64,000 bases of DNA from Clostridium_AD sp050717545 (GCF_050717545.1 NZ_JBOITN010000041.1:33934-97933); one strand, 5' to 3'. Shown: positions 18,495 to 28,227, counted from the first letter of the stretch. Translations and numbers: made by a program. Notes: generated from the letters alone by a model not told the origin.

Positions 18495-19385
18495 ATGAAA
18501 GATAAGATTAAAATTATTAGTTCCATGTTTATCTTTGGAAGCATAGGAATTTTTGTAAGGAATATAAACCTACCCTCAATTGAAATCGCTTTTCTAAGAG
18601 CCATAATAGGTAGTTCATTTCTACTTTTTGCTGGTTTTATAATGAAACAAAAAATGTCTATTAAATTAGTGAAGGCAAATATATTAATTCTCACGCTATC
18701 TGGTGTTGCTATAGGCTTTAACTGGATTCTTTTATTTCAAGCATACAAATACACCACTATCTCAAACTCAACTTTAAGCTACTACTTTGCGCCTATATTT
18801 GTACTAATGCTAGCACCTATAATTCTTAAAGAGAGACTGACAATGATAAAAATTATATGTGTTATAGTTGCTATGTCAGGATTATTTTTAATTGTCAGTA
18901 CAGGAAGCACTAATATAACAGTCTCTTACAATCATATAATCGGAATAATATATGGACTTAGCGCTGCTGTTTTATATGCTAGTATAATTTTAATGAATAA
19001 ATTTATTAAAAATTTATCTGGTTTTGAATCAACTCTTATTCAACTGTCAATTGCAGCGATTGTACTTTTACCTCTCATTATTTATAGGGGTAATATTCAT
19101 GTAAGTGAAATAAGTTCTACAGCATGGATCTTTATATTAATAGTAGGTATCCTTCACACAGGAATTGCTTACCTGATGTATTTTTCTTCAATAAATCAGC
19201 TAAAGGGACAATCCATAGCAATTTTAAGCTATATCGACCCAATATCCGCGGTAATTTTAGCATCTGTTTTTTTAGGCGAATCTATAACCATAATGAAAGT
19301 AATTGGAGGACTACTTATCCTAGGTTCTACATTTATAAGTGAGATATTAGAAGCTAAATTTACAAATCATCCAATTGAATTATGA
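18495..19385 (+). CDS. EamA/DMT-family transporter
   Basis: This 296-residue protein has ten hydrophobic segments in two EamA halves, with ILKERLT at the end of the first half and FLGESIT at the matching place in the second. Such drug/metabolite transporters export amino acids, nucleotide-related compounds or drugs; the substrate cannot be predicted. GGAGGA lies eight bases before the ATG. The gene stands alone, divergent from the LacI gene and followed by a strong terminator. Confidence 0.9.
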   Translation: MKDKIKIISSMFIFGSIGIFVRNINLPSIEIAFLRAIIGSSFLLFAGFIMKQKMSIKLVKANILILTLSGVAIGFNWILLFQAYKYTTISNSTLSYYFAPIFVLMLAPIILKERLTMIKIICVIVAMSGLFLIVSTGSTNITVSYNHIIGIIYGLSAAVLYASIILMNKFIKNLSGFESTLIQLSIAAIVLLPLIIYRGNIHVSEISSTAWIFILIVGILHTGIAYLMYFSSINQLKGQSIAILSYIDPISAVILASVFLGESITIMKVIGGLLILGSTFISEILEAKFTNHPIEL

Positions 19386-19422
19386 TTCTTATTTATATTC
19401 CATTGAAAAAATACGCAAATAA

Positions 19423-19457
19423 AAACAAGTCTAACATTCGCAATGTAAGGCTTGTTT
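19423..19457 (+). terminator. Terminator of the EamA gene
   Basis: AAACAAGTCTAACATT pairs with AATGTAAGGCTTGTTT with one mismatch and a short loop, followed by Ts. It also ends the convergent small gene at 19466. The left arm repeats a 15-base string of the terminator at 14837. Confidence 0.8.
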
Positions 19458-19465
19458 TTTTACCC

Positions 19466-19606
19466 CTAACTTAGAAATATTACTTCCTTGCAGTTCTTGC
19501 ATACTAAAATCAAAGTATCATCGTCACACCTTTTAAATTCATACTTTTCAATTGACTTATCAGTCTTTATATCTTCTACATTACCACATTTACAAAGTAA
19601 TTTCAT
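19466..19606 (-). CDS. Small CxC/CxxC metal-ribbon protein, copy 1 (46 residues)
   Basis: The peptide starts MKLLCKCGNVEDIKTDKS and ends with VCKNCKEVIFLS. One CxCG pair, a lone Cys in KRCDDD and a CxxC pair suggest a small zinc ribbon. GGGGGAG precedes the ATG at good spacing. A paralogue at 41764-41916 shares about 60 percent of residues and every cysteine, which supports both as real genes. The function is unknown; nucleic-acid binding or metal handling is only a guess. Confidence 0.72.
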   Translation of the reverse strand: MKLLCKCGNVEDIKTDKSIEKYEFKRCDDDTLILVCKNCKEVIFLS

Positions 19607-19638
19607 CTTGCTCCCCCTAATAAGTTAATGTTTTCCTT

Positions 19639-19662
19639 ATTATATCATAAATTGTAAACAAT
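19639..19662 (-). promoter_or_regulatory. -10 box and shared motif upstream of metal-ribbon copy 1
   Basis: On the minus strand TATAAT lies at 19639-19644. The near-palindrome ATTGTTTACAAT lies at 19651-19662, within the spacer. The same 12-base motif, on the other strand, lies in the -35 region of the paralogue at 41764-41916. No good -35 box is seen here. Confidence 0.45.
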
Positions 19663-19701
19663 TACCATAGGCGTATTTAATTTGGAGGGAGTTATAAATT
19701 A
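19662..19701. repeat. Direct repeat R1, left copy
   Basis: About 37 bases reading TTACCATAG, TATTTAATTTGGAG and a TTATAA-containing end recur at 19977-20016 with a few changes. The right copy covers the end of the DUF5658-like gene, so this copy may be the relic of a duplicated gene end. The gap 19702-19903 shows no gene. Confidence 0.7.
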
Positions 19702-19903
19702 CGAAAATTATACACATTTAGTACGCATTATAGGTATCTCAGATATTTCCTGAGTATATGCGTAAATGCCATTAAGTCCATACTTAACGTTGCATTCAAA
19801 AACTACCAATAAATGTATGTATCGGACCAAATATATTCATTGGTTACTAATATCAATACTTCACTTACTGTAGTTCCTGTTTTAATTCTTCTCTTTAATT
19901 CAG

Positions 19904-19956
19904 TATATTAACTTGCTATCTTATTGTTTTTCCCAAGTCACAGTTACCTTAGTGGG
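19904..19956. repeat. Direct repeat R2, left copy
   Basis: Fifty of 53 bases match 20438-20490, including GTTTTTCCCAAGTCACAGTT and CCTTAGTGGG. The two copies lie on either side of the gene at 20007-20378. Confidence 0.85.
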
Positions 19957-19976
19957 ACATAAAGTTACCCACTTTA

Positions 19977-20016
19977 TTACCATAGAGGTATTTAATTTGG
20001 AGTGACTTATAATTTT
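19977..20016. repeat. Direct repeat R1, right copy
   Basis: This matches 19662-19701. It contains the stop codon of the membrane protein gene that follows, so duplication of a stretch including this gene end is likely. Confidence 0.7.
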
Positions 20017-20378
20017 GCAATTAAAACACTATATAAAATACTCCAAACAACATGGGAAACATCTATAATTCCATAAAATATTAATAACCCATTAATCATA
20101 ATATTTGATTGATACAATTGTTTCTCTGTAGCTTTTTTCATTCTTTGGTATACGGCCATTAACAAAACTAACGGGATTACTATCTTAATTATTATACTAA
20201 ATAAATACCTTTTGTTTACTAACGGTGCCATGAAAGCATTCACTTCTAAAAACATCCCTGTGTTGACAAGATAAATTGTAAATAAGATATCTGTTATATT
20301 TAACATGTACAATGCAATTAATTTTTTTGCTATAAAATCCAAATCTTTTGTTTTTAATATAGAAAGGATAAAAGACAT
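20007..20378 (-). CDS. DUF5658-like small membrane protein
   Basis: This protein of about 123 residues has around four membrane segments. LNITDILFTIYLV followed by EVNAFMAPLV matches the DUF5658 pattern of an Asp-containing first helix and a Glu-x-Asn loop. GTG and ATG codons lie upstream in frame, but AGAGGTGA sits five bases before the ATG at 20378. The function of the family is unknown. It is flanked by long direct repeats and is transcribed toward 19.9 kb, with no obvious operon partner. Confidence 0.68.
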   Translation of the reverse strand: MSFILSILKTKDLDFIAKKLIALYMLNITDILFTIYLVNTGMFLEVNAFMAPLVNKRYLFSIIIKIVIPLVLLMAVYQRMKKATEKQLYQSNIMINGLLIFYGIIDVSHVVWSILYSVLIAKL

Positions 20379-20437
20379 GGTCATCACCTCTATTAGAAGT
20401 ATTGCCCATGTCTGTTTGTTTTAAAACTAGCTCTCAA

Positions 20438-20490
20438 TATATTAACTCACTATCTTACTGTTTTTCCCAAGTCACAGTTACCTTAGTGGG
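20438..20490. repeat. Direct repeat R2, right copy
   Basis: This matches 19904-19956 at 50 of 53 positions. It runs into a 12-base tandem repeat, CTTAGTGGGTCA twice (20482-20505), and then TGACCCAC, which can fold back on it. Confidence 0.85.
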
Positions 20491-20551
20491 TCACTTAGTG
20501 GGTCACTTATGACCCACTTCGCTTATATAATCCTATTCCAAATTCACTTAA

Positions 20552-23500
20552 CTAAAATAAATCTGGTAAGTCCTCAACTTTAATTTTACAATGGCTTTCT
20601 AAGCTATTCCCAATTTTTACACTATTAGTTAATTCCTTTAATGAAACTCCATTTACAGTTCCTTTGTAGGCAATTATAAAATGAGTAATACCATTTTCTA
20701 TATCAGGCATAGTAATCTCATAAACACCTACAATCTTACTTGGAACTGATATATTAGAAATAAAAATCGTCTGTCCTTCTCCTACTATTTTATACAACTT
20801 AAAATCTGAAACTGTATATCCTGCATCAGTCTTAAGTTTAATTTTAGAATTTTTCATTGAAGTTGTAAAATCTACACCAAAGCTTCCACTAAAACCTTCT
20901 GCAATTTCATACTCTGATTTTATTTCATTAAATGCTCCATTTATGAACATTCCATGTTTTATAATAGCAGTTTTATCTATATTATTCACTGTTGCAATAG
21001 CAGTTCCTTTGTTTCCTGTTTTATCTGAAAACTCAAATATATATTCACCATTTTCTGTAAACTCTTTAGTTGCTAACCCATTATTATTAGTTATAGTTAC
21101 ATCGGGTTCATCAAATATTACTGTTGCAATCACATTTTTATTTATTATTACCGCAGGGTTATAACTTTCAGTCTCAGTTGTAATTGGATCTATAGCATAA
21201 CTAACTGTACCTATTGGAGGTAAGTTATCTCCTGGAGATGCTGAACCAATATTTCCTGATATTTCTCTAGCTTTCACTAAGAAATTTTTACCTTGAAATT
21301 TATCTGGTATTTGTATATCGCTTAATTTACTCACGAGATTCGTTGAAACTATTATTTTTTCATCAGCTGTGATTTTTTTATCTAAATTCAAATCACACTC
21401 TAACCATATTAAATTCACCTTTTCAGAAGTGATTTTAGCATTATCCGAATAAAACTTTGCTTCTATTTTCTTATTACTGTAACTATAATTTGAAACAATA
21501 ATAGGTGGTGATACATCTACAATTTCATTTAATGACATTTTAGTAGTGTTACCATTTTCATTCGTTATTTCTACATCTATTGTATTTTGACCTATCAAAT
21601 CCACATTTAATGATTCATATTCACCTTCGCCTGTATTTTGATTTGTAACTATTTGTTTAGTATTCACTTTAATTGAATTAATTGTAGCGTTTGGCTCAGC
21701 TGAAAAAATTACATTACCTGGTCTTATATTATTTTTCTGTTCTACATCTGGTAATTCAACACTTGACACTGCAACTAGTGAAACTGTCTCAGTTACAGTT
21801 TTGCTATTTGAATCTGTAGCTTTTATATATAGGCTGGTGTTTCCAGTTATATCACTTTTATTAAAATCGTGTGTTAAGCTTTGGTCAGTGGTTAATGCTA
21901 ATGCATTTGTACTTTCCCACAATTTCGTCTGAATACCACCTCTAACACTACCTTCTTCTAATTTATTAATTTTATTATTCGAAACAGTCTTAGATGTAAC
22001 TGTCAATGTATATACCTCTGATTGTCCAGCCTTTGGAACCAATGTAGCAACAATATCTGGTGGCGTTGTTGCTGAAATACCGATATTTGTTTCTGGAAAA
22101 TACTTTTTAGTCTGCTCCTTATTTATATCTTTATAGGTTATAAACGAAGATTGCTTTTGTCCTAATTTATAATTCCCCGCTGCAGTACTGTATAAGTTGC
22201 CAATTGAAAAAGAAGGATCTGATATAGGCTTATATACTTTTCCTGTAGGATCCAACTTATAGCTAATACTATTTAAAACTCCAGTTACTTTCTGACCTGA
22301 AACAGAAAAACCAGCTGGCATACTTTCTTGGTCAAGATTTATCCCTGTTGGGAAGGTTTCTTCAAATTTCACATCACTTATAGTGAAATCACTTTCAATT
22401 TGACCAGCAATACTTGTATATACACTGTCCATATCTGCTTGGGATAAAGCTGTTTTATATTCTCCTCCCGCACGCCCTGCAATTTGTGAAAGCTTACTGA
22501 CATCTGCACCCTTACTAAATGCAATCATAATCGGTTTAACATTTAAAGTTGTATCATTTTTTATTGTATCCGATAAATTATATGCATAGTTCAATGCCAT
22601 TTGATTATAATCACTATCGCCTGGGTTTACAACATATCGAACACTACTTGTATTCTGATCCATTTTATATTCATAATTAGTTATACTTCTAAAATATTTA
22701 TCAAACTTTACATCTTCACCATATACATATCCTTCATAATTTTTATTATTACCTTTTTTATAGTCAAAATTATAATTATTAACTGTAGACACTGTTGGCA
22801 CTCCATCGGTCAATAAAATAACATATTTTTTCCTACCTGTATTCTCTTGGTTTTTTAATAACCCATATGCAGCTATTAGACCGTCGCCTATATTTGTTCC
22901 TCCATCAGTATTTAAAACACTAGGATCAGCTATCTTGTTAATCAAATAGTTACGTTGAGTATTGTTTCCCAAATTTCCGAAAACTAACGAAGCCCCATCT
23001 AATTTAATAACATCTGCTTTTGTACTAAATTTTACTAAGGCTATATTAATGTTACTATTTCCATTAAATTTATTTATAAAAGTGTTGGCTGTATCTCTTA
23101 CTACTTGAATCTTAGTTTTATTCCTACTGTTAGGTAATATTTCATCCATACTTCCCGAGTTATCTATTACCAGTACAATATCACTTCCCTTTTCATAAGA
23201 AGAATCAATGTCCTCTACAGGAATATCTTGAGGCTGTATGTTATATGCTAGATTAAATTTATCATTTACTTTAATGTTAGTTTTATCAACAGTCCTTCCA
23301 AGATTAATTGAAGCTGTTGGATTTGCAATAGTCACATTTACTGGAGTAAATAATTGCTTTGCGTCTGTATTATCAAAATCCTTATAAGTAATAAAAGAAT
23401 TACTTATCCCACTGGCATCCTTACTTAAAGGGAACACCCCCATTTTGGTTGCTTTTACTTTTATTTGAAAATTTACAGGATCAGATGTATAGTTATTTGT

Positions 23501-24529
23501 GCCTGTAATGATTTTATAAGGTATATTAGCTAGATCCCCTGTTATTGTTTGTCCTAAAACCGTAAATCCTGCTGGAACTTCCTTTATTTCGATTCCTGGT
23601 GGTAAGGTTTCTTGAAATTTTATTGAATTAACAGGCAATTCGTTTTGTATTTGGTTTGCTAATTGAGTATAAACAGTGTCAATATCAGTGGCAGTTTGTG
23701 CAAATGAACAAGTACCTTTTGCTTTAGCTGCTATTTCTTTAAGAGTATTAGTTCCATAATCACTTAAAGTACATCCAATCATAAAAGAATTAATATTAGA
23801 CGTACTTCCAGATATCAATGTAGCTATAGAATCTGCATAGTCTAAACCTCTTGTTTCATCATTTGAATTATTTGTATCGTACCCTGATTCAATATTTGAT
23901 GTTATTATGTTAGTCTTATTATTAGTATAACTATAAAAAGTTGGTTCTCCATCCGTAAGTAGTACAATGTATTTTTTTGCATTAATATCAGGTGACTCCT
24001 TTAGCATATAATACGCTAATCTTAAACCGTCACCTGTATTAGTACCTCCATGTGCAGTAAACTCATTTATACTAGTCTTAAGCGTAGGGAAAGAATTCTT
24101 GTCTACAAGTCCACTCTTTTTTTTAGCACTGCTTTCATATTGAACTAATCCTATTTTCACTTTGCTATCTGTATTAAACTTATCAATAAATCTATTGGCA
24201 GCTGCCTTAGCTACCTTTAGTCTACTATCGTTACCTTGCAAACCAGTATCCATACTCCCTGATGCATCTATAACTAATGCAATTTCTTTACTCTGTGTAC
24301 TTGGAACTACAGTGACAATTCCTGGCTTAATATTATAATTCAAAGTAATTTCGTCATTCACTTTCGCATTTGTAATATTAGTTGTTTTGGTTAGTGTAAT
24401 AGGTGCTTTAACTATCGTTCCAGCATCTGCGCTACTTCTAAATGCAAAAACTTGAGTTAGAATGAATATAATTAAAATTACGAAACATATTACCTTTTTT
24501 TCACTTCTCTTACTTTTATCTTTATTCAT
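20552..24529 (-). CDS. Large secreted protein with two von Willebrand A domains, end of pilus operon
   Basis: This 1325-residue protein has a basic N-terminus and a hydrophobic signal segment (about 13-36). Its first vWA domain (about 82-297) has MIDAS motif DASGS at 88-92 and LLTDGEPT. The second (about 449-720) has DNSGS at 456-460 and LLTDGVPT. Each is preceded by a VND-containing strand region and followed by a similar domain (FQETLPPGI, FEETFPTGI), so about 370 residues are duplicated. The rest, from about 800, looks beta-rich and Ig-like. No LPXTG sorting signal is seen. It follows the pilin-like genes of a type IV pilus operon. A tip adhesin, like vWA-bearing PilY1 in Gram-negatives, is the natural inference. 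Confidence 0.85.
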   Translation of the reverse strand: MNKDKSKRSEKKVICFVILIIFILTQVFAFRSSADAGTIVKAPITLTKTTNITNAKVNDEITLNYNIKPGIVTVVPSTQSKEIALVIDASGSMDTGLQGNDSRLKVAKAAANRFIDKFNTDSKVKIGLVQYESSAKKKSGLVDKNSFPTLKTSINEFTAHGGTNTGDGLRLAYYMLKESPDINAKKYIVLLTDGEPTFYSYTNNKTNIITSNIESGYDTNNSNDETRGLDYADSIATLISGSTSNINSFMIGCTLSDYGTNTLKEIAAKAKGTCSFAQTATDIDTVYTQLANQIQNELPVNSIKFQETLPPGIEIKEVPAGFTVLGQTITGDLANIPYKIITGTNNYTSDPVNFQIKVKATKMGVFPLSKDASGISNSFITYKDFDNTDAKQLFTPVNVTIANPTASINLGRTVDKTNIKVNDKFNLAYNIQPQDIPVEDIDSSYEKGSDIVLVIDNSGSMDEILPNSRNKTKIQVVRDTANTFINKFNGNSNINIALVKFSTKADVIKLDGASLVFGNLGNNTQRNYLINKIADPSVLNTDGGTNIGDGLIAAYGLLKNQENTGRKKYVILLTDGVPTVSTVNNYNFDYKKGNNKNYEGYVYGEDVKFDKYFRSITNYEYKMDQNTSSVRYVVNPGDSDYNQMALNYAYNLSDTIKNDTTLNVKPIMIAFSKGADVSKLSQIAGRAGGEYKTALSQADMDSVYTSIAGQIESDFTISDVKFEETFPTGINLDQESMPAGFSVSGQKVTGVLNSISYKLDPTGKVYKPISDPSFSIGNLYSTAAGNYKLGQKQSSFITYKDINKEQTKKYFPETNIGISATTPPDIVATLVPKAGQSEVYTLTVTSKTVSNNKINKLEEGSVRGGIQTKLWESTNALALTTDQSLTHDFNKSDITGNTSLYIKATDSNSKTVTETVSLVAVSSVELPDVEQKNNIRPGNVIFSAEPNATINSIKVNTKQIVTNQNTGEGEYESLNVDLIGQNTIDVEITNENGNTTKMSLNEIVDVSPPIIVSNYSYSNKKIEAKFYSDNAKITSEKVNLIWLECDLNLDKKITADEKIIVSTNLVSKLSDIQIPDKFQGKNFLVKAREISGNIGSASPGDNLPPIGTVSYAIDPITTETESYNPAVIINKNVIATVIFDEPDVTITNNNGLATKEFTENGEYIFEFSDKTGNKGTAIATVNNIDKTAIIKHGMFINGAFNEIKSEYEIAEGFSGSFGVDFTTSMKNSKIKLKTDAGYTVSDFKLYKIVGEGQTIFISNISVPSKIVGVYEITMPDIENGITHFIIAYKGTVNGVSLKELTNSVKIGNSLESHCKIKVEDLPDLF

Positions 24530-24578
24530 TGTATACCCTCCATTTATAACAATTTGTTTTTATACACTCTCTTATAGT

Positions 24579-25112
24579 CTAATTTTTATTTCTAAAATAA
24601 ATATTATTAGTAATATTATATGTAGTTTTTTCATCCGCACCTATAAGTTCAATTTCAATAACAATTCCTGAACACTCTGCAAAAGTCTTCGAATCTATTG
24701 GAGTAATATTAATATAACTAACGTCACTGCATACAGTTTTTTCTGCTAGTCCTGGAGGAGTGTAGTAAAGAGTCTTATCAACAACTCTATATCTATAAGA
24801 GTATTCCTGTGCAGGATCAGAATTTCCAACTAAAAAAGTTATTTCTCCTAAGTTTTGTGCCACAGGAACACTACTTAAGTCTATACTATTTAATGAGAAA
24901 ATACCTGAAGCCTCCATAGCACTCTTAGAAAAAGAATCCATTGACTGTTGCATATCCATCTGAAGCTTTGATTTTATTGCTGTGCTATTTAAAGCCTTTT
25001 GATGTATAAAAAAGAACTGAAAAAATGTAGCTGTAAACATAGCTCCTATTGCTAACGCTAGTATTAGTTCTAGTACTGTTAACCCCTTTGTTTTTTTTCT
25101 TACCCTATACAT
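24579..25112 (-). CDS. Minor pilin, PilW/PilJ-like
   Basis: The N-terminus MYRVRKKTKGLTVLELILAL is a class III prepilin signal with Gly at -1, Glu at +5 and a hydrophobic helix. A pseudopilin head of about 140 residues follows. Frames at GTG and ATG open nine bases upstream, but AGAGGTG lies six bases before the ATG at 25112. It is probably cut by a prepilin peptidase, which is not encoded in this window, and built into the pilus with the two preceding pilin-like proteins as a priming complex. It lies between the PilX-like and double-vWA genes. Confidence 0.83.
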   Translation of the reverse strand: MYRVRKKTKGLTVLELILALAIGAMFTATFFQFFFIHQKALNSTAIKSKLQMDMQQSMDSFSKSAMEASGIFSLNSIDLSSVPVAQNLGEITFLVGNSDPAQEYSYRYRVVDKTLYYTPPGLAEKTVCSDVSYINITPIDSKTFAECSGIVIEIELIGADEKTTYNITNNIYFRNKN

Positions 25113-25136
25113 AGGCATCACCTCTAGTTTTACATC

Positions 25137-27323
25137 TTAATTACTGACTCTCCAATTGCTTAATTTAACGACTTCATCAGTTGTAATATTTGTACTATTA
25201 GAACTTTTACCAACTGTTGTAGCTACATCAACAGTTTGAGTTCCTATTTCAGAACTTAACTTAAACGCTTTAGAATAAGTATTGGTATAATTTATTGCTA
25301 TGGTCTTTAACACATAATTGTCATCGTACGTAAGTGTTTTCGTGCCATCATTTAAAGTTATTACGTTTCCACCAGCAATTATGGTTCCTGAAAAATTTAT
25401 TGTTCCCGATAAAGTAACATTTCCTGACGTTATAATAATACCATGAGGATCTCCATTCATTGTACTTAAATTAACAACTTCATCCTTAACAGGATCTGGT
25501 ACATAAGTCGAGTTGTTCCCAAGTAAAACAACATTTTTGCTTTTAGTTCTGACTTCCACCTCACTATTAGCATTATCAATCACATTACTGTCATCAACGC
25601 CATCTAAAGTTACCTGTGGCAATTTCGCATTTTTATCAAATACAGTCTTGTTTACTATTCCCTGTAAATAATCAACATCCAATGCTTCTGTCTTAACTCC
25701 CATTTCATACACTACTCTTGCAAAATCATTTTGTTTAGAACTGATTACGTTTGTTTTACTAATATCAAATGATTTTGACAAAGTACTCCCGTCGGATATA
25801 GCTACGCCAACACTATATATAAGGTTTTTAATAAAAATCCCACTTTTATTAAATGCCATAAGATTTAAAGTATCTACTTTTCTAAAATATTCTGCTTTAT
25901 CTTTAGCCTTTAACACTTCATTAGTACCCTTAAAATTATTTACTATCTGTAAAGGGGAGTTGTAAGCAAAATCAACTTTATTTTCATCATATAATGTTCC
26001 TATAGACTTAGGTATAGGAACTGTATACACTCTATAATTACCCTTAATCGCCACTGACTCTCCTGTTTGATAAGGAGTAGAAGTATTTATATAGGCTGTT
26101 CCATTTATTATTGCATCTCCTAATTTTATCCAAGATCCATCTGGTGTTCCAATATCATTAGTGTTTACTATAATGCCACTAGAAGAATTATAATCTTCAT
26201 CAACCGTTCTTACTTTATCAATAGCATTAATTCCATAATATTTATCTATATCTATATGAGATTTCGTTGCATTTAAGGATAAATCATTGCTGGTATAAAC
26301 CATACCTTTGCTGACACTTGTGTTCTTTACATTTAAATCACAATTTGAAGTATCAGTATCAATTAAACTATTACTTTTGCCAATGTATACATTGCCTGCA
26401 TAAACATTGCTATCTACATTAACAGTTTTGTTCTGACCACTTATATTAAAACTATTTGATGTCACAACATCACCATTAAAATTAGCTGTTATTGACTGAG
26501 TATCATCTGACCCTATAGAAATACCACCATTATACTTTGTATAAACCTTCTCCATAGCAACTACAGGGGGGGTACCCTTAACAAATACGTTTCCATTCAC
26601 TGTTAAGTTAGAATTTATATGCATATCTCCATCAATAGAAATTGCATTTTTCCAAACAGGATTAATTGAGATTACTTGCTTTACAGAACTAAATACATAT
26701 GACCCTTTATAACCATGTATACTTAAGATAATATTTGCTGTTACGTTTTTTTTATTTGATGTTTGACCATTCGTTGGGTTAGTAGAAAAATGTGAAGTAA
26801 TATTGAGCTTCCATTGATTAGGATTTAATGGATAGGAATCTGAATTTAATTCTACAGCAATAATAGGTTGATTAGCGTCTGCACTATCATAAATAGATAA
26901 TGTATTTCCCTCTAAATCTTTACATGTGCCATCCTTAAGATAATCATTAGGAGAAGTTATATTGTCTAACTTATTTTCCAAAATATATGCCGATATGCTC
27001 TTTTTATAAGAGTCTTTAAATATATCATCTAACTTTGTTTTTAATGCATCTCCAGTTAATGTTCCATCAGAATCTTTCATATAATCGTCTACAACTTTAT
27101 TACCCTTTTGTGTTGCTTGAGAAGTAACCTTTTTCATAATGCCATAAACTGCATTCACACCTGAATCCGAAGCATAAAGGCTTTGTATTTTTTTACTTGC
27201 AGTTATTCTTGCATTATAATCAGACACAGTAAGTGATAGTATCGATAAACCTGAAATAGAAAGTACCGCAAATATAAGCAACACTGCAATTAATGAAGAA
27301 CCCCTCTTCTTTTTTAGACTCAT
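25137..27323 (-). CDS. Large PilX/GspK-like pilus assembly protein
   Basis: This 728-residue protein starts MSLKKKRGSSLIAVLLIFAV, a prepilin-like leader. YASDSGVNAVYGIM follows near residue 46, matching the PilX N-terminal pattern. The rest is unusually long and rich in Asn, Thr, Val and Gly, with repeated short strands such as NVTLSGTINFSG and NVYAGNVYIGKS near both ends of the central part, which suggests a beta-solenoid. Family members in Gram-negatives are about 200-300 residues. Its place among the minor pilins suggests an exposed component near the pilus tip. Confidence 0.75.
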   Translation of the reverse strand: MSLKKKRGSSLIAVLLIFAVLSISGLSILSLTVSDYNARITASKKIQSLYASDSGVNAVYGIMKKVTSQATQKGNKVVDDYMKDSDGTLTGDALKTKLDDIFKDSYKKSISAYILENKLDNITSPNDYLKDGTCKDLEGNTLSIYDSADANQPIIAVELNSDSYPLNPNQWKLNITSHFSTNPTNGQTSNKKNVTANIILSIHGYKGSYVFSSVKQVISINPVWKNAISIDGDMHINSNLTVNGNVFVKGTPPVVAMEKVYTKYNGGISIGSDDTQSITANFNGDVVTSNSFNISGQNKTVNVDSNVYAGNVYIGKSNSLIDTDTSNCDLNVKNTSVSKGMVYTSNDLSLNATKSHIDIDKYYGINAIDKVRTVDEDYNSSSGIIVNTNDIGTPDGSWIKLGDAIINGTAYINTSTPYQTGESVAIKGNYRVYTVPIPKSIGTLYDENKVDFAYNSPLQIVNNFKGTNEVLKAKDKAEYFRKVDTLNLMAFNKSGIFIKNLIYSVGVAISDGSTLSKSFDISKTNVISSKQNDFARVVYEMGVKTEALDVDYLQGIVNKTVFDKNAKLPQVTLDGVDDSNVIDNANSEVEVRTKSKNVVLLGNNSTYVPDPVKDEVVNLSTMNGDPHGIIITSGNVTLSGTINFSGTIIAGGNVITLNDGTKTLTYDDNYVLKTIAINYTNTYSKAFKLSSEIGTQTVDVATTVGKSSNSTNITTDEVVKLSNWRVSN

Positions 27324-27333
27324 ATCTCTCCCC

Positions 27334-28215
27334 CTATATCCCTATACTTACTGAAGTTTTTGTACTATACACTCTTACTTTATTAGGACTTTCACCTTTG
27401 TAAATCTCCACACTTATATCGTAAATTCCATTAGAATCGCTTGGTAAATCATCATATAGTATAATATTTCCTTTTGAATTCGTGTATTTATTTATATTGC
27501 TATTGTTTTCGTTTTTTAAGATATATACTGATAATAGATTTGTTGCATTGTTTTCTGACTGTATTTCATGAGGACCATAATCATCAGAATAACTTATTTG
27601 AATATTATTAATAAGACCATCCTTAGATATATCCTTTGGTTTATATGTACCTAAATTTTTATTTGTAGTATTATCCTTAAGTTCTATGGTGTTATTATTA
27701 TTATTGCATATTTTCAAATCGCTGGAAAAAGTGTATGTGCTCTCTCCAGTAATATTTGCTAAACTAGTAGTTCCTGTTACTTTAATAGAATGAGTATCCA
27801 TTATAATACTAAGATCATAATCAACATCAATATTTGCTGTTGATTCACTCTCATATGCTAGTTTCCTTTCAAATGTTACAGTAGCCTCAAGCCCATTTCC
27901 AACATCTGAACTTGAAACTAAATAACTTCTATCATGTCCAGGAGCAGGAACCGGATTGTCAAGAAACTTTAATTTATATTCCTTGTCAGTTTGGATACTA
28001 ACAATACCTGGCTTGGTAGTGTTATTAGATCTTATCTTTTCTATAATCTGTTGTGCAACCGATACTGCATACTGCTTATTTTCTCCTTTTTTATTGTTTA
28101 CTATAGAAGATATAATCATCATACTTAGAGGTATAGTAACAATACTAAATATTGCCATACTTATGAGGACTTCAATTAAAGTAGTACCTTTTTTCTTATT
28201 ATATAACCTCCTCAT
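27334..28215 (-). CDS. Minor pilin, PilV-like
   Basis: This 293-residue protein has the prepilin leader RRLYNKKKGTTLIEVLISMA, with Gly at -1, Thr at +1 and Glu at +5. VAQQIIEKIRSNN follows at about 50, a region conserved in PilV/GspI proteins. The C-terminal half is unusually long for this group and beta-rich. AGGGGG lies eight bases before the ATG. It lies ten bases upstream of the PilX-like gene in the same operon. Confidence 0.82.
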   Translation of the reverse strand: MRRLYNKKKGTTLIEVLISMAIFSIVTIPLSMMIISSIVNNKKGENKQYAVSVAQQIIEKIRSNNTTKPGIVSIQTDKEYKLKFLDNPVPAPGHDRSYLVSSSDVGNGLEATVTFERKLAYESESTANIDVDYDLSIIMDTHSIKVTGTTSLANITGESTYTFSSDLKICNNNNNTIELKDNTTNKNLGTYKPKDISKDGLINNIQISYSDDYGPHEIQSENNATNLLSVYILKNENNSNINKYTNSKGNIILYDDLPSDSNGIYDISVEIYKGESPNKVRVYSTKTSVSIGI

Positions 28216-28227
28216 AATTTAAGCCCC

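Noticed and set aside
20552..24529. Sortase-anchored adhesin
   Set aside because: The C-terminus (VEDLPDLF) has no LPXTG motif, hydrophobic segment or basic tail.
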